Shown: positions 1 to 11,191, counted from the stretch's first letter. The stretch: 64,000 nucleotides of DNA from Vibrio pelagius (GCF_024347575.1 NZ_AP025503.1:2418001-2482000); one strand, 5' to 3'. The notes: a model not told the origin generated them from the sequence alone. Made by a program: numbers and translations.

Positions 1-773
1 TTCCAGATCTCGGTAAACTGCTGTTTTCGGGTCTCATTCACCGCTGCGACAACAAAGCCGATATCCGGGTACTTTTGATGAATGCGTTGACAGGTCTCAA
101 TAAATGGTTGAGCAATCAGCTTCATCTCACCACCACGGCTGCCAGGAAGAACCGCTAACCACCTCTTGTCTTGCTCTAAACCGAGCAATTCACGCGCTTG
201 TGCTTGATTTGGCTCTAATGGAATCGCATCCGCTAATGTATGCCCAACGAACTCACAGGCAACGTTATACTTATCGTAAAACGCCTTTTCGAATGGAAGG
301 AATGCCAATACCAAGTCGGTCGCTTTATCGATTTTAAAAATGCGTTTAGGACGCCATGCCCACACAGATGGACTCACATAGTGAACCGTTTTAATCCCAG
401 CATTTTTTAGGTCTAACTCAAGGCGTAAATTGAAATCTGGCGCATCAATACCAATAAAAACGTCAGGTGGGTTACTGGTGAAATACTTCACCAACTCCGC
501 CTTAACCTTCAGCAATCGTGGCAGTCTTCCAAGCACTTCCACCAACCCCATTACAGCAAGCTCTTCCATTTCGAACAGAGACTCACAACCCAAGGCTTTC
601 ATTTTTGGACCACCAATACCAACAAACTCCGCATTAGGATACTGCGCTTGAATCGCTTTCATGAAGCCTTCACCCAGGGTATCACCAGAGAGTTCACCAA
701 CCACAATCCCCACTCTTAATGGGCGTTCAGAAGGTGCTTGATTATGGTTTGATTGCATCGTTTCTACTGACAT
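1..773 (-). CDS. lpxB: Lipid-A-disaccharide synthase LpxB (3' end outside window)
   Basis: Condenses UDP-2,3-diacylglucosamine with lipid X to form the lipid A disaccharide at the inner face of the inner membrane. About 257 N-terminal codons are present (the E. coli protein has about 382). The translation contains [10 protein letters not shown] near the N terminus, then [30 protein letters not shown] and LPGSRGGEM, all typical of this GT-B glycosyltransferase (family GT19). The start is the ATG at 773; a second Met lies five codons in. It follows lpxA by about 120 bp, and a terminator-like hairpin lies in that gap, so it may be only partly co-transcribed with lpxA. The stop codon is beyond the window edge. 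Confidence 0.95.
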   Translation of the reverse strand, partial: MSVETMQSNHNQAPSERPLRVGIVVGELSGDTLGEGFMKAIQAQYPNAEFVGIGGPKMKALGCESLFEMEELAVMGLVEVLGRLPRLLKVKAELVKYFTSNPPDVFIGIDAPDFNLRLELDLKNAGIKTVHYVSPSVWAWRPKRIFKIDKATDLVLAFLPFEKAFYDKYNVACEFVGHTLADAIPLEPNQAQARELLGLEQDKRWLAVLPGSRGGEMKLIAQPFIETCQRIHQKYPDIGFVVAAVNETRKQQFTEIW

Positions 774-803
774 AAACCTTTCCTGATTCCTTACGGCTTA
801 AAA

Positions 804-839
804 CAAAAAAGATCGCTAATGTGAGAGCGATCTTTTTGT
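804..839 (-). terminator. Terminator-like hairpin between lpxA and lpxB
   Basis: A perfect 7-bp stem (GATCGCT with AGCGATC) is flanked by A-rich and T-rich runs on both sides, so it looks like an intrinsic terminator on either strand. It lies inside the lpx cluster and would cut or attenuate read-through from lpxA into lpxB. Confidence 0.65.
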
Positions 840-893
840 TAATGGGTAAATGAAACTATGAATACACATAGACGACATCTACCCTGTCATTTT

Positions 894-1682
894 CTATCGG
901 ATAATTCCGCGCTCTGAGCGTTCAAGCATCTCAAGCATTGGATTAATTGATGGGAATTCATTCGCCATCTCTACCAATGTCTCTTTGGCTTCGTCCAGTG
1001 TTTTTCCTGAACGGTAGATTTCTTTATACGCTTTTTGTAGCGCACGAATCTCAGGCTTCTCGAAACCATTTCGCTTCAGACCTACAAGGTTGAGGCCAAA
1101 TGGTGCTGCATGGTTACCTTGTGCAAGGACGTACGGAAGTACATCTTGAACAACAGCGGAGCAACCACCAATGTATGCGTAAGCACCGATTGAACAGAAC
1201 GGGTGAATTGCAGAAAGCGCCATAACACCGGCGTAATCGCCAACCGTTACGTGACCACCCAAGATAGCATTGTTACCAATGTGAGTGTGGTTACCAACAA
1301 TAACGTCGTGCGCTACGTGGGCGTTAACACACAGTAGGTTATCATCACCAATCACTGTGGTTGCTTTATCTTGAACCGTACCACGGTGGATTTGAACCGC
1401 TTCACGAATCACATTGCGATCACCGATAACTACTGTTGTGTCTTCACCACCGTACTTTTTATCTTGGTTCTCTTCACCAATCACAGCATGCGGGAAGATT
1501 CGGTTATCTTTACCGATTGTCGTGTGACCTTTAATCACAACATGCGACATAACTTCAGTGCCTTCACCAATAGTTACGTTGCCAGAAATGTAAGTGAATG
1601 GCCCCACAGATACATTTGCACCAATGGTCACCTCACCTTCTATTACCGCTGCTGGGTGAATGTTTGCTGTTTCATGGATCAT
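894..1682 (-). CDS. lpxA: UDP-N-acetylglucosamine acyltransferase LpxA
   Basis: First step of lipid A synthesis: transfers 3-hydroxyacyl from acyl-ACP to the 3-OH of UDP-GlcNAc in the cytoplasm. The N-terminal two thirds are hexapeptide repeats forming a left-handed beta helix, with the catalytic His in the segment [12 protein letters not shown], followed by a helical C-terminal region. The chosen start ([10 protein letters not shown]) gives 262 aa, the usual family length; the open frame extends seven codons upstream into fabZ but that is not needed. The ATG lies one base after the fabZ stop, so the two are probably translationally coupled. Confidence 0.97.
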   Translation of the reverse strand: MIHETANIHPAAVIEGEVTIGANVSVGPFTYISGNVTIGEGTEVMSHVVIKGHTTIGKDNRIFPHAVIGEENQDKKYGGEDTTVVIGDRNVIREAVQIHRGTVQDKATTVIGDDNLLCVNAHVAHDVIVGNHTHIGNNAILGGHVTVGDYAGVMALSAIHPFCSIGAYAYIGGCSAVVQDVLPYVLAQGNHAAPFGLNLVGLKRNGFEKPEIRALQKAYKEIYRSGKTLDEAKETLVEMANEFPSINPMLEMLERSERGIIR

Positions 1683-1683
1683 A

Positions 1684-2136
1684 TTAAAACTCTCTACGAG
1701 CACATTTTAGTTCAGCTGAACATACTACTTCACCGTCCACTTTTGCTACACCATTGAATGATGCGATGCCACGGCGTTCTTTAAGGAATTCCACTTCAAT
1801 AACAAGCTGATCACCAGGGACTACTGGCTTGCGGAACTTCGCTTTATCAACACTTGCAAAGTAGTACAACTCATTCTCTGATGGCGCACCAAAAGATTTA
1901 AATGCAAGCAGACCGGTCGCTTGAGCCATTGCTTCAAGAATCAACACACCTGGGAATACAGGAAGTTGTGGGAAGTGGCCAGTAAACTGAGGCTCGTTCA
2001 CAGAGACATTCTTGATCGCTGTCAGTGTTTTCTCTTCTTCAAAATGAGTAACACGGTCGATCATTAGGAATGGGTAGCGATGAGGTAGTAGTTCCTGAAT
2101 TTCAGTAATGTTCATCGTTTTCTGTTCAGTAGTCAA
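1684..2136 (-). CDS. fabZ: 3-hydroxyacyl-[ACP] dehydratase FabZ
   Basis: Dehydrates 3-hydroxyacyl-ACP in type II fatty acid synthesis and competes with LpxA and LpxD for the same substrates. 150 aa, hot-dog fold, with the catalytic His in [13 protein letters not shown] and the Glu in [11 protein letters not shown]. The start is a TTG at 2136 with AGGAA about 7 bases upstream, giving the MTTE N terminus that resembles E. coli FabZ; an in-frame ATG at 2115 is the alternative. It sits between lpxD and lpxA as in other gammaproteobacteria. Confidence 0.95.
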   Translation of the reverse strand: MTTEQKTMNITEIQELLPHRYPFLMIDRVTHFEEEKTLTAIKNVSVNEPQFTGHFPQLPVFPGVLILEAMAQATGLLAFKSFGAPSENELYYFASVDKAKFRKPVVPGDQLVIEVEFLKERRGIASFNGVAKVDGEVVCSAELKCARREF

Positions 2137-2184
2137 AGTCGTATTCCTATTTGTGTTCTTTAGTCAATTAAAGGGATTATAAAC

Positions 2185-2214
2185 GAAAAAGACCCGCATG
2201 ACGCGAGCCTTTTA
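2185..2214 (-). terminator. Terminator-like hairpin between lpxD and fabZ
   Basis: A GC-rich stem with G-U pairs followed on the minus strand by a T run (TCTTTTTCG) lies in the 94-bp gap between lpxD and fabZ. It could partly terminate transcription from upstream; a TATAAT hexamer just after it suggests that fabZ may also have its own promoter. Confidence 0.5.
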
Positions 2215-2230
2215 ATTAGAAATGCCGGAA

Positions 2231-3262
2231 TTATGATTCCGAGCCCTTCTCGATAAGTTTTTCAACAGTTTTCAGACGTTTGTTCATCTCATCAATACGG
2301 TGAACACGCGCTGCCGTTTTACGCCACTCTCTATTTGGCTGTAAAGGAATACCTGAAGAGTACATGCCTTTCTCAGTGATGCTACGCATAACCATCGACA
2401 TACCGGTGATTGTCACGCCGTCTACGATCTCAATATGACCATTGATAACGCTACCACCACCAATAATACAGTACTTACCTATCGTTGTGCTGCCGGCTAC
2501 GATAGTACCACCCGCCAATGCCGAACCATATCCGATGTGAACGTTATGAGCGATTTGCAACTGGTTATCAATGATTACGTTATCTTCGATAACCGTGTCA
2601 TCAAGAGCGCCACGATCAATTGTGGTACATGCACCGATCTCAACACGGTTGCCAATGCGAACCGTTCCGACTTGAGGAATCTTGATCCACTCACCTTTGT
2701 CATTCGCATAACCAAAGCCATCAGAACCAATTACTGTACCGGATTGAACCAAACAAGCTTCACCTAGCACAACTTCATGGTAGATGCTCACATTCGCCCA
2801 CAGCTTCGTGCCTGAGCCAATCTTCGCATTTTTACCGATGAAACAACCGGCACCAATAACAACGTTATCACCTAGCTCAGCGCCAGACTCAATCACTGCA
2901 TTAGCACCGATAGATACATTCGTTCCTAAAACCGCTGACTCAGCAATTACTGCAGAATCTGCAATAGCCGAAGCCGGTTCAGGAGTAGTATCAAGAGCTT
3001 GTGCGACTTTCGCAAACGCAATATAGGGGTCATCAACCACGATTACGTGAGTTGTACACAGTTCGCGTTCACTCTCTTTTACCATCACAGCAGACGCTTT
3101 ACATTCAGCTAAGTGCTTGCTGTACTTTGCATTTGAAAGGAATGTCACGTCCCCTTCTTGTGCCTTGTCCATTGGAGCTACTGCAGTGACAACAACGCTG
3201 CCTTCGCCATGTAACTCGCCCCCGGTAATTTCTGCCAATTCGGCTAAAGTCAGATTCTTCAT
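2231..3262 (-). CDS. lpxD: UDP-3-O-(3-hydroxymyristoyl)glucosamine N-acyltransferase LpxD
   Basis: Third step of lipid A synthesis: N-acylates UDP-3-O-acylglucosamine from 3-hydroxyacyl-ACP. 343 aa, with an N-terminal uridine-binding domain (about 1-100), a long run of hexapeptide repeats (about 100-290) containing the catalytic His in [17 protein letters not shown], and a charged C-terminal helix. Length and motifs match the family. It begins 7 bp after the skp stop, so the two genes are tightly linked, and is followed by a hairpin before fabZ. Confidence 0.97.
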   Translation of the reverse strand: MKNLTLAELAEITGGELHGEGSVVVTAVAPMDKAQEGDVTFLSNAKYSKHLAECKASAVMVKESERELCTTHVIVVDDPYIAFAKVAQALDTTPEPASAIADSAVIAESAVLGTNVSIGANAVIESGAELGDNVVIGAGCFIGKNAKIGSGTKLWANVSIYHEVVLGEACLVQSGTVIGSDGFGYANDKGEWIKIPQVGTVRIGNRVEIGACTTIDRGALDDTVIEDNVIIDNQLQIAHNVHIGYGSALAGGTIVAGSTTIGKYCIIGGGSVINGHIEIVDGVTITGMSMVMRSITEKGMYSSGIPLQPNREWRKTAARVHRIDEMNKRLKTVEKLIEKGSES

Positions 3263-3269
3263 AGAGCTC

Positions 3270-3779
3270 TTATTTTAGTGATTTGATTACTTTCTCAGAG
3301 ATATTGTATTCAGGTTTCGCGTATTGAAGCGTAGAGATATCGACAATCATGTCGTAGCCTTCTTTCTCAGCTACTTTTTCTACTGCTTCTTGAATCACTT
3401 TAAATAGCTTCTGTTTCTCTTGAGCTTCGCGACGTTGGCTCGCTTTCTCAAGAGCTTGTGCTTTAATCTTGTATTTGCTGTCTAGTTGACCCACTTCAAT
3501 ACGTAGTTTTTCTACTTCTTCAGGGCCAAGAAGCTCGCCATCACGCTTTAGCTTTTCGATCTTGGTTTGAGCTTCCGCTTGAATGCTCTGCAGTTCAGCG
3601 GCTTTATCTTTAAACTCTTCCTGCATTTTTTGAAGAACAACTTCACGCTGAGGCAGAGCTTGGAATACTTGTGCAGTGTTCACGTAGCCGATTTTCTGTG
3701 CCGCTTCTGCAGCTGTTGCAAAGAAAGAAGAGCTAAGAACGATTAGGCCTAGGCCTGCTGCTTTCATCATTTTTTTCAA
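3270..3779 (-). CDS. skp: Periplasmic chaperone Skp (OmpH family)
   Basis: Trimeric periplasmic chaperone that carries unfolded outer-membrane proteins to the Bam complex. 169 aa; signal peptide of about 26 residues ending ATAAEA, then [13 protein letters not shown] and a long charged coiled coil (about 55-140). The open frame starts at a TTG (3779) with AAGGA about 7 bases upstream; in-frame ATGs at 3770 and 3767 are further from the ribosome site, so TTG is preferred. It lies 18 bp after bamA and 7 bp before lpxD. Confidence 0.95.
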   Translation of the reverse strand: MKKMMKAAGLGLIVLSSSFFATAAEAAQKIGYVNTAQVFQALPQREVVLQKMQEEFKDKAAELQSIQAEAQTKIEKLKRDGELLGPEEVEKLRIEVGQLDSKYKIKAQALEKASQRREAQEKQKLFKVIQEAVEKVAEKEGYDMIVDISTLQYAKPEYNISEKVIKSLK

Positions 3780-3797
3780 AATATTGTCCTTTAAGTA

Positions 3798-6203
3798 TTA
3801 GAAAGTTCTACCAATGGTAAATGTGAAGAACTCTTCATCATCACCTTCGTAAATTTTAATTGGTTTCGCTAGAGAGAAAACCAGTGGTCCCATTGGCGAC
3901 ATCCACTGTAGGGCTGCACCATATGAAGATCGGTAATGTGTTGGGTCAGAGTAGTCATAGTAGTACTGAGAGCCGTTGCTTGGTGCGCCACGGTCTACGA
4001 ACTCTGTATCCCATACACTTGCCATATCAAAGAACACACTGGTTCGGATCTGGCTACGCGCTTCGTCAGAGGCAAATGGTGTCGGAACAATCAACTCTAG
4101 GCTTGCGAGTGCGATTGCGTTACCACCAATTGAGTCGTCCGTTGCTGTGTCGTAAGTTGGGTTGTTACCCGTGCTATTTGAGTAAACGGCCTTTGGACCT
4201 GCTGAGTTAGAGCCAAAGCCACGCAATGTGGTGAAACCACCAGCGTAGTAGTTCTCATAAAATGGGAACAAGTTATCATTACCATCGGTCTGACCATAAC
4301 CATTACCATAGCCCAAACGACCGCGCATCAGTAGCGTAAACTCATGCTTTTTAGTCAGTGGAATGTAATGTTTTACGTCGTACTGCATTTTGAAATACTT
4401 AACATCAGAACCCGGTACTGTCATTTTAGCGAAAGCACGTTGGTGGTTACCTTCTGTTGGGAAGAAACCTCGGTTCAGATTGTTACGCGTCCAAGAGATA
4501 TTGATATCAAAATCATCGGTAAGGATATTTTCATCACCATACTGGTTGATACTGCGAGCAAACTGTTCAACCTGAATATAAGTTGGGACATTACCGATCT
4601 TGTTGTGAGTGTAACCTACACCAAACTCAAGACGGTTCAGTTCATCCATTGGGAAACCCCATGTCAGACTAGTACCATAACTTTGGTTGGTATAGTCAAC
4701 AATACCCGCTTCAGACGCTTCAAATTCGTTGTAGAAGATCTTGCCACCCAAACTCACACCATCAAGGTTCCAGTATGGGTCACGGTAGTCCAAGCTAACG
4801 TTCTTTTGGTAATCGTTCATCATGGCGCTTACACCAACACGGTTACCTGAACCTGCGAAGTTATCTTGCTGTAGACCAACTTGGAAACTCACCCCAGATT
4901 CAGTACCGTAACCGACACCGAAGTTGATGCTACCCGAGTTTGCTTCTTTCACGTTGTATACCAAATCGACTTGGTCTTCGGTTCCCGGAACACGTACCGT
5001 CTGAACATCAACGGTTTCGAAGAAGCCCAAACGATTCAAGCGGCTCTTACCCGTATCGATAGATTTCGAGTTGAGCCAACTGCCTTCCATTTGACGCATT
5101 TCACGACGTAATACTTCGTCTTTAGTTGAATTGTTACCCGTAAAACGGATATCACGTACGTAGATACGACTGCCCGCTTCTACATTAATCACCAAAGAAA
5201 CTTCTTGAGTCTCATCGTCAAACTCAGGAATAGTACGCACTTGTGGGTACGCATAGCCCGACTCACCTAGGATACGCTTAACGCCCTCTTCTAGAGAGGT
5301 CACAGCCGAACCGTTATAAGTCTCACCCTCTTCAAACGGGACTAACGCTTCAAAGTCAGCTTCGCGACCAATAAGTTCACCACGGAACTTAACGTCTTTC
5401 ACCTTGTATGGTTTACCTTCATCGAGGCCAAGCGTAATGTACACGCCCTTCTTGTCTGGTGAGATAGAGACTTGAGTAGAATCAACCTGGAATTTTAAGT
5501 AACCACGATCAAGATAGTATGATTTCAAGGCTTCAATATCGCCCGCTAAAACTTGCTTCTGATACTTTTCGTCAGCTAAGAAGTTCCACCATGCAACATC
5601 GACATTTAGATTGAAGCGGCTTAGCAGCTCTTCATCACTGTATACTTCGTTCCCGATAAAGTTGATCTGTTGGATCTTCGCAGATACACCTTCGGTGAAT
5701 ACAAACTTAAGATCTGAACGGTTACGAGGAAGAGGGGTTACCACCGCTTTTACGGTCGCATTGTATTTACCCACGCTGTAGTAAAAGTCTTCTAGACCTT
5801 TCTCAATATTGCTCAAGGTCGTACGATCTAGCGCTTCACCTTCACGTACACCTGATGCATCTAGGTTCTGCTGAAGCTGTTCTTCCTTGATCGCTTTGTT
5901 GCCAGAAAAAGAGATACTAGCGATGGTTGGACGCTCTTTAACTTGAACAATCAAGACACCTTCATCACGTAATACTTTCACGTTCTCAAAGTTGCCTGAT
6001 GCGTAAAGCGCACGAATGATCTCAGATACATCGCTTTCGTCTACTTGGTCGCCAATACGCACTGGCATTTTCAAGAGAGCCGCACCTAAGGCGACGCGTT
6101 GTAAGCCTTCAATATTAATATCTTGAACTACGAAGTTTTCTGCTCCATTCGCAGCCACGCTGGTGGCTAATAGACTTGCGAATAGAATTTGCTTAATCGC
6201 CAT
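3798..6203 (-). CDS. bamA: Outer-membrane protein assembly factor BamA
   Basis: Essential core of the Bam complex that folds beta-barrel proteins into the outer membrane. 801 aa: signal peptide (about 1-20, ending AANGA), five POTRA domains (about 22-420), and a C-terminal 16-strand barrel with the conserved LRGF segment (TLRGFGSNSAGP) and a terminal Phe (TIGRTF). Length matches the family. It is flanked by rseP and skp, so protease control of envelope stress, chaperone and assembly machine are encoded together. Confidence 0.98.
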   Translation of the reverse strand: MAIKQILFASLLATSVAANGAENFVVQDINIEGLQRVALGAALLKMPVRIGDQVDESDVSEIIRALYASGNFENVKVLRDEGVLIVQVKERPTIASISFSGNKAIKEEQLQQNLDASGVREGEALDRTTLSNIEKGLEDFYYSVGKYNATVKAVVTPLPRNRSDLKFVFTEGVSAKIQQINFIGNEVYSDEELLSRFNLNVDVAWWNFLADEKYQKQVLAGDIEALKSYYLDRGYLKFQVDSTQVSISPDKKGVYITLGLDEGKPYKVKDVKFRGELIGREADFEALVPFEEGETYNGSAVTSLEEGVKRILGESGYAYPQVRTIPEFDDETQEVSLVINVEAGSRIYVRDIRFTGNNSTKDEVLRREMRQMEGSWLNSKSIDTGKSRLNRLGFFETVDVQTVRVPGTEDQVDLVYNVKEANSGSINFGVGYGTESGVSFQVGLQQDNFAGSGNRVGVSAMMNDYQKNVSLDYRDPYWNLDGVSLGGKIFYNEFEASEAGIVDYTNQSYGTSLTWGFPMDELNRLEFGVGYTHNKIGNVPTYIQVEQFARSINQYGDENILTDDFDINISWTRNNLNRGFFPTEGNHQRAFAKMTVPGSDVKYFKMQYDVKHYIPLTKKHEFTLLMRGRLGYGNGYGQTDGNDNLFPFYENYYAGGFTTLRGFGSNSAGPKAVYSNSTGNNPTYDTATDDSIGGNAIALASLELIVPTPFASDEARSQIRTSVFFDMASVWDTEFVDRGAPSNGSQYYYDYSDPTHYRSSYGAALQWMSPMGPLVFSLAKPIKIYEGDDEEFFTFTIGRTF

Positions 6204-6251
6204 ACTTATTCTAATTATTCCTTGCTACTACCAAAGCCTGTGAGGAACCAT

Positions 6252-7610
6252 TCACAGACGAGTAAAGTCGTTAAATATTGCTAGGGCCATCAGTGAGAAG
6301 ATAATCGCACTGCCCACTCGGTAACCCATCTCTTGTACCTTTTCTGGTACAGGTTTACGAGTAATTGCCTCAATAGCGAAAAAGAGCAAATGACCGCCAT
6401 CTAACATCGGCAGCGGTACTAAATTAATGATGCCTAAGTTCACACTAATTAGAGCTAAGAAACCTAAAAAGTAAACCAAACCATAATCTGCGGTGGTGCC
6501 TGCACCTTTTGCGATCGAGATTGGTCCACTAAGGTTGTTTAGTCCTACATCACCCACGATAAGCTTCTTAAGCATCGTCAGCGTTAGGTCGATGATTTGA
6601 CCCGTTTTATCAATCGCCTTCCCTACTGCTTCAAATACACCAAATTGCAGTTCAAAGCGATAATCTTCCGGCCATTCTGCGACTTCTGGAGCAATACCAG
6701 CATAACCAATTGAACTACCGTCAGACAGATCACGGGATTTCGGTGTTAAAGTCAGCTCAGTTTGATAGCCATTACGTTCAATACCGACACTCAGCGCTTG
6801 TTCAGGATTAGAACGAATAGCTTCGACCACACTCGGCCAGCCATTAATCGCTACGCCGTCAATACTGACAATCTGATCACCAACTTCAAAACCTGCGGAG
6901 TACGCCGCACCATCTTCCATAACCTGAGCAAGCGTTGTTGAGATCTCAGGAGAAAATGGTTTAAAGCCCAAAGTGGACATCGCCGATTCTGTTTCTGGGT
7001 CAAAAGACCACTGCGTCAGATCAAGAGTCAACTTCTGTTCTAAACCAATATTGTCTTGAGAAGCTACGGTCACCGTCATACTGTCGTCACCAATATGTGA
7101 GATCAGACCAATGTTCACAGATTCCCAATCAGCGGTTTTGATTCCTGAAATAGATTTAAGTTCCATTCCAGATTCAATTCCCGCTTGAGCAGCGATAGAT
7201 TGTGGAGCCACCTCACCAATTACAGGCTTAACAGCAGGCACACCAATCAAAAAAACTAACCAATAAGCAAAGATGGCGAACAGAAAGTTAAATGCGGGGC
7301 CAGCACCCACAATCGCAGTTCGTTTCCATAGAGGTTTCTTGTCAAAAGCATACTGTTGCTGCTCTTCAGTAACGTCATCAACTCGACCGTCGAGCATTTT
7401 AACGTAGCCACCAAGAGGAATGATCGACAAGCTGTATTCAGTGCCATCTTTTCCTACTTTACTCCAGATTGATTTACCAAAACCAATCGAGAACTTTTCA
7501 ACTTTTACACCACAACGACGAGCAACCCAGAAATGGCCAAACTCGTGAACGGCGACCAGTATCCCTAATGCGACGATGAAGGATACAAAGTTCCATAAAA
7601 TTCCACTCAT
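6252..7610 (-). CDS. rseP: Site-2 zinc metalloprotease RseP
   Basis: Inner-membrane protease that cleaves the anti-sigma factor RseA to free sigma E. 452 aa with HEFGH at residues 22-26, two periplasmic PDZ domains in the middle, and the LPMLDGGH motif supplying the third zinc ligand near residue 400. Predicted membrane segments are at the N terminus, around 100, 375 and 425. Its ATG overlaps the dxr stop codon (ATGA), indicating coupled translation. Confidence 0.97.
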   Translation of the reverse strand: MSGILWNFVSFIVALGILVAVHEFGHFWVARRCGVKVEKFSIGFGKSIWSKVGKDGTEYSLSIIPLGGYVKMLDGRVDDVTEEQQQYAFDKKPLWKRTAIVGAGPAFNFLFAIFAYWLVFLIGVPAVKPVIGEVAPQSIAAQAGIESGMELKSISGIKTADWESVNIGLISHIGDDSMTVTVASQDNIGLEQKLTLDLTQWSFDPETESAMSTLGFKPFSPEISTTLAQVMEDGAAYSAGFEVGDQIVSIDGVAINGWPSVVEAIRSNPEQALSVGIERNGYQTELTLTPKSRDLSDGSSIGYAGIAPEVAEWPEDYRFELQFGVFEAVGKAIDKTGQIIDLTLTMLKKLIVGDVGLNNLSGPISIAKGAGTTADYGLVYFLGFLALISVNLGIINLVPLPMLDGGHLLFFAIEAITRKPVPEKVQEMGYRVGSAIIFSLMALAIFNDFTRL

Positions 7611-8815
7611 AACAACTGCTCTTCAATAAACTGAACGGCAAGATCTCGTGACATAGTATCTAGCTCTAGCAAGCTTTCCAAGCTATCTAGACTTTCAGAC
7701 GTATGCTGTTCACAGACTTTGTTCATAACGTGTTCGTTAATCAAGGCAATGTCGGTAAATTTCACTTTTTCATTTAGGAATGCGTCCACCGCCACTTCAT
7801 TGGCCGCATTAATTGCCGTTGTCGCGTGCTGCCCAAGGTAACAAGCCTCGATAGCTAATTTTAAGCATGGGTAGCGTGCGTAATCGGGCTCTAAGAAAGT
7901 CAGTTCACCGACTCGGGTAAAGTCGAGAGGCTTGACACCAGCATCGATACGCTCTGGATAAGACATCGTCAGTGCAATGGGTGTGGCCATATCAGGTTCG
8001 CCCATTTGCGCTAACACCGAGCCATCTTTATATTGCACCATAGAGTGAATCACGGACTGTGGATGAATAATCACTTTCAGCTGATCTTGAGATGCATTAA
8101 AAAGCCACTTTGCTTCAATGTACTCAAGACCTTTATTCATCATAGTCGCGGAGTCGACTGAAATCTTAGGCCCCATAGACCAGTTAGGATGCGCTATCGC
8201 TTTCTGAGGAGTCACCGATTCCAGCTCAGATACGTCTGTGTAACGGAATGGACCGCCAGAACCCGTTAAAAGGATATGGTTGATGCCACTTTCGGCAAGA
8301 TCGCAACGCCCGAGCTGCGTTTGAACTTGCTCAGGCAGACATTGAAAAATCGCGTTATGCTCACTATCGACCGGAAGCAGCTCCGCGCCGTACTTTTCAA
8401 CAGCATCGATAAACAACTGCCCTGACATAACCAAGGCTTCTTTGTTGGCAAGCAAAATGCGTTTACCGGCCTTTACCGCAGACATCGTCGGCAACAAACC
8501 TGCTGCACCAACGATAGCAGCCATCACTGTATCGACATGCTCCAATGACGCAACCTGACACATGCCATCATTGCCACTTAGCACTAATGTTGAAACAGAG
8601 TCTTGTTGAAGCTGACGCTCTAGCTCTTTAGCCGCTTGAGAACAAGCCATTGCTACGTATTCTGGCTGCCACTTATTTACTAGCGCTCGCATTTTTTCTA
8701 CATTAGAACCCGCCGCTAGCGCCACAATATTGTATTGAGTAGGATTCTGTTCAACGACTCTTAGGGTACTCGCACCGATTGAGCCTGTTGCGCCAAGGAT
8801 AGTTAGATTTCGCAT
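7607..8815 (-). CDS. dxr: 1-deoxy-D-xylulose 5-phosphate reductoisomerase Dxr (IspC)
   Basis: Second step of the MEP isoprenoid pathway: converts DXP to 2-C-methyl-D-erythritol 4-phosphate using NADPH. 402 aa from the ATG at 8815 ([14 protein letters not shown], the NADPH-binding loop). Metal and substrate motifs include [13 protein letters not shown] and [12 protein letters not shown]. The open frame runs nine codons further upstream, but the homologous start is at 8815. The stop overlaps the rseP start by 4 bp. The pathway's first enzyme, dxs, is also in this window. Confidence 0.97.
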   Translation of the reverse strand: MRNLTILGATGSIGASTLRVVEQNPTQYNIVALAAGSNVEKMRALVNKWQPEYVAMACSQAAKELERQLQQDSVSTLVLSGNDGMCQVASLEHVDTVMAAIVGAAGLLPTMSAVKAGKRILLANKEALVMSGQLFIDAVEKYGAELLPVDSEHNAIFQCLPEQVQTQLGRCDLAESGINHILLTGSGGPFRYTDVSELESVTPQKAIAHPNWSMGPKISVDSATMMNKGLEYIEAKWLFNASQDQLKVIIHPQSVIHSMVQYKDGSVLAQMGEPDMATPIALTMSYPERIDAGVKPLDFTRVGELTFLEPDYARYPCLKLAIEACYLGQHATTAINAANEVAVDAFLNEKVKFTDIALINEHVMNKVCEQHTSESLDSLESLLELDTMSRDLAVQFIEEQLL

Positions 8816-8843
8816 CTCAGTAAGACCGTAGGAATAAAACAAA

Positions 8844-8865
8844 GGGCAGATGGTCTGCCCTTATA
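8844..8865 (-). terminator. Strong hairpin between cdsA and dxr
   Basis: A perfect 7-bp GC-rich inverted repeat (GGGCAGA with TCTGCCC, 3-base loop) at 8844-8860 is followed on the minus strand by TTTGTTTT. It sits between cdsA and dxr and looks like an intrinsic terminator or attenuator inside the cluster. Confidence 0.55.
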
Positions 8866-8867
8866 AT

Positions 8868-9710
8868 TTAGAATGCTAAGTAAAGCAGAGCAAAGACAGG
8901 GAAGGCAGCAGTTAAGCTATCAATTCGGTCCAGTATTCCACCGTGACCAGGAATCAAGTTGCTGCTGTCTTTAATGCCAGAAACTCGCTTGAACATACTT
9001 TCAACGAGGTCACCCAATACAGAGATCACGACCGTAATTAGGGTAATCGCTATCATTTGAATCGAGCTTGCAAATTGAATATCAAATAGTCCCGCGAAAA
9101 TCCACGCGACAATCAGAGCAGTAATGATACCGCCAATCAAACCTTCAATGGTTTTATTTGGACTCACTGCCGGCGCCATTTTACGTTTTCCAAAACTCTT
9201 TCCAGCAAAGTAAGCACCGCTGTCCGCTGCCCATACAAGCAAGCAAACAAACATCACCAACTTAGCTCCATGATAAGGATCTTGGTCAATACCATTGGCT
9301 CTTAAAATCACTACGCTCCAAAAAAACGGGAGTAGTGTCAAAATACCGAAACAATGTCTCAGTAGACTGGAACCTTGCCACGCAGGTGTAGACTTGGGAT
9401 AAGTTACCGCTAAACCACTTGCAATAACCCACCATACCGAACCGATCGCTAACACCGCGAAGTGCGCGCTTGAAAGGTGGTTTAAACTAAACGCATCAAA
9501 TGGAATCAAAGCGAAGCTGGCAACACTGATCGCCACCGTCGGCACAAGAGCCAAGTAGCGCGATTTACTCTCTACAAACTGAGTCCACTCCCAGTAACCT
9601 AAAAGGGTAATCACGAATAGTGATAAAATGAAGGTTGCTAGTGATAACTCGAAGATGCCCAGAATAACTAGAGGAGCTAAGATCAGCGCAGTTATAATTC
9701 GTTGTTTCAA
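8868..9710 (-). CDS. cdsA: Phosphatidate cytidylyltransferase CdsA
   Basis: Makes CDP-diacylglycerol from phosphatidate and CTP in the inner membrane, the branch point of phospholipid synthesis. 280 aa with about eight hydrophobic segments and the family signature around AADSGAYFAGKSFGKRK...SPNKTIEG and DRIDSLTAA near the C terminus. The open frame starts with TTG at 9710, preceded by AAGGA; no ATG lies nearby, so TTG is the probable start. It follows uppS by 15 bp. Confidence 0.96.
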   Translation of the reverse strand: MKQRIITALILAPLVILGIFELSLATFILSLFVITLLGYWEWTQFVESKSRYLALVPTVAISVASFALIPFDAFSLNHLSSAHFAVLAIGSVWWVIASGLAVTYPKSTPAWQGSSLLRHCFGILTLLPFFWSVVILRANGIDQDPYHGAKLVMFVCLLVWAADSGAYFAGKSFGKRKMAPAVSPNKTIEGLIGGIITALIVAWIFAGLFDIQFASSIQMIAITLITVVISVLGDLVESMFKRVSGIKDSSNLIPGHGGILDRIDSLTAAFPVFALLYLAF

Positions 9711-9725
9711 ACTAAAAAATCCTTA

Positions 9726-10478
9726 TTAACTGTCCATCATTGCTTTGATTTGCTCACCAGTACAGCCAAATCGACGCTCTCGATTTACAAACCAAGTTAC
9801 CGCTTCAACCAAGCTATCTTCGTTAAAGTCAGGCCAGTACTGTTCTGTGAAATACATTTCTGCATAAGCAAGTTGCCACAACATGAAATTGCTGATTCGG
9901 CATTCACCGCTAGTGCGAATAAGCAGATCGACTTCTGGAATATCAGACATAGTAAGATGCGAAGTGATCAGTGGCTCATCGATCTCATCAATGCTGAGTT
10001 CGCCCTCTTTCACTTGAGCCGCAATTGACTTCACTGCCTGTTGAATATCCCATTTACCACCATAGTTGGCAGCAATGTTAACCACCATACCCGTGTTATT
10101 GCTGGTTAAAGCTTCCGCTTCTTCGATTTTCTTTTGTAATCGCTCGTTAAAACGACTTTTGTCACCAATAACACGTAACTGTAGATTGTTCTTATGCAGC
10201 TTTTTAACCTCGCTAGCGAGAACGGTAATAAAAAGCTCCATAAGGACACCCACCTCTTCTTCTGGGCGGCGCCAATTTTCACTACTGAACGCAAACAAGG
10301 TGACGGCTTTGATACCGAGTCTTGCAGAAGATGATATGGTTTTACGAACCGCTTGAACGCCATTTTTATGGCCAAATACGCGAGGTTTACCCTGAGCCTT
10401 AGCCCAGCGGCCATTACCATCCATGATGATAGCAATGTGCTTTGGGAGAGAGTCTGTGAACGCTTGAGAATTATGCAT
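9726..10478 (-). CDS. uppS: Undecaprenyl pyrophosphate synthase UppS (IspU)
   Basis: Cis-prenyltransferase that makes the C55 lipid carrier for peptidoglycan and O-antigen from FPP and IPP. About 250 aa with the active-site [11 protein letters not shown] near the N terminus, FSSENWRRP, and [15 protein letters not shown] near the C terminus. The ATG at 10478 is preferred; the frame opens with a TTG at 10493. FPP for this reaction would come from IspA, encoded at 61 kb. It is followed by cdsA. Confidence 0.96.
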   Translation of the reverse strand: MHNSQAFTDSLPKHIAIIMDGNGRWAKAQGKPRVFGHKNGVQAVRKTISSSARLGIKAVTLFAFSSENWRRPEEEVGVLMELFITVLASEVKKLHKNNLQLRVIGDKSRFNERLQKKIEEAEALTSNNTGMVVNIAANYGGKWDIQQAVKSIAAQVKEGELSIDEIDEPLITSHLTMSDIPEVDLLIRTSGECRISNFMLWQLAYAEMYFTEQYWPDFNEDSLVEAVTWFVNRERRFGCTGEQIKAMMDS

Positions 10479-10520
10479 AAAAGAGTGAATCAAATTCTAA
10501 TAGTCGGACAGAGTAGCATA

Positions 10521-10553
10521 AAAAAACGCTGAACGGTGAGAACAGCGTTTTTC
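10521..10553 (-). terminator. Terminator between frr and uppS
   Basis: A 7-bp inverted repeat (AACGCTG with CAGCGTT) bounded by A and T runs on both strands. It lies after frr on the minus strand, ahead of uppS, and probably ends much of the frr transcript. Confidence 0.7.
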
Positions 10554-10575
10554 CAACAGAGAAGAATGTGGAAAA

Positions 10576-11133
10576 TTAAACTTCCATCAACTCTTTTTCT
10601 TTAGCAGCTAGAACTTCGTCTACGTTCTTAACCGCAGCGTCAGTTAGCTTTTGAATTTCGTCTTGAGCTTTGCGATCTTCGTCTTCAGAGATTTCTTTGT
10701 CTTTAAGAAGCGCTTTTAGGTCGCTGTTTGCGTCACGACGGATGTTACGGATAGCAACACGGCCACCTTCAGCTTCGCCACGAACGATTTTAACTAGGTC
10801 TTTACGACGCTCTTCCGTTAGCGGAGGAAGTGGAACACGGATAACCGTACCTGCAGACATCGGGTTTAGACCTAGGTCAGATGTCATGATCGCTTTTTCA
10901 ACAAGCGGTGTCAGTGTTTTATCAAACACTGTGATTGCTAGAGTACGAGCGTCTTCAGCAATAACGTTAGCAACTTGAGTTAGAGGCGTTGGTGCACCGT
11001 AGTACTCTACAGAGATACCAGATAGTAGGCTTGGGTGCGCACGACCTGTACGGATTTTTTGCAGGCTATTTCTTAGTGCTTCAACACTTTTTTCCATGCG
11101 CTCTTGAGCGTCTTTTTTGATTTCGTTAATCAC
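10576..11133 (-). CDS. frr: Ribosome recycling factor
   Basis: Splits post-termination ribosomes together with EF-G. 185 aa from a GTG start at 11133 (encoding [13 protein letters not shown]), with AAGGTGA just upstream; this is the exact usual family length. The frame stays open 22 codons upstream but those codons read through the intergenic hairpin and are probably not translated. Conserved segments include [10 protein letters not shown] and [12 protein letters not shown]. It is next to pyrH, as in other bacteria. Confidence 0.97.
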   Translation of the reverse strand: MINEIKKDAQERMEKSVEALRNSLQKIRTGRAHPSLLSGISVEYYGAPTPLTQVANVIAEDARTLAITVFDKTLTPLVEKAIMTSDLGLNPMSAGTVIRVPLPPLTEERRKDLVKIVRGEAEGGRVAIRNIRRDANSDLKALLKDKEISEDEDRKAQDEIQKLTDAAVKNVDEVLAAKEKELMEV

Positions 11134-11191
11134 AATTTCACCTTGATTATGTTCTTTCTTCAAGAAAGCTTTTAGGAGTGATGAAAATAAA

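Noticed and set aside
4344..4850. 168-aa open frame antisense to bamA
   Set aside because: It is a shadow of the bamA coding strand: no ribosome site, no recognisable family, and composition mirrors the codon bias of bamA.
7560..7610. Sigma-E promoter before rseP (GGAACTT at about 7590 on the minus strand)
   Set aside because: A -35-like GGAACTT is present, but no fitting -10 follows at the required spacing, and it lies inside the rseP coding sequence.
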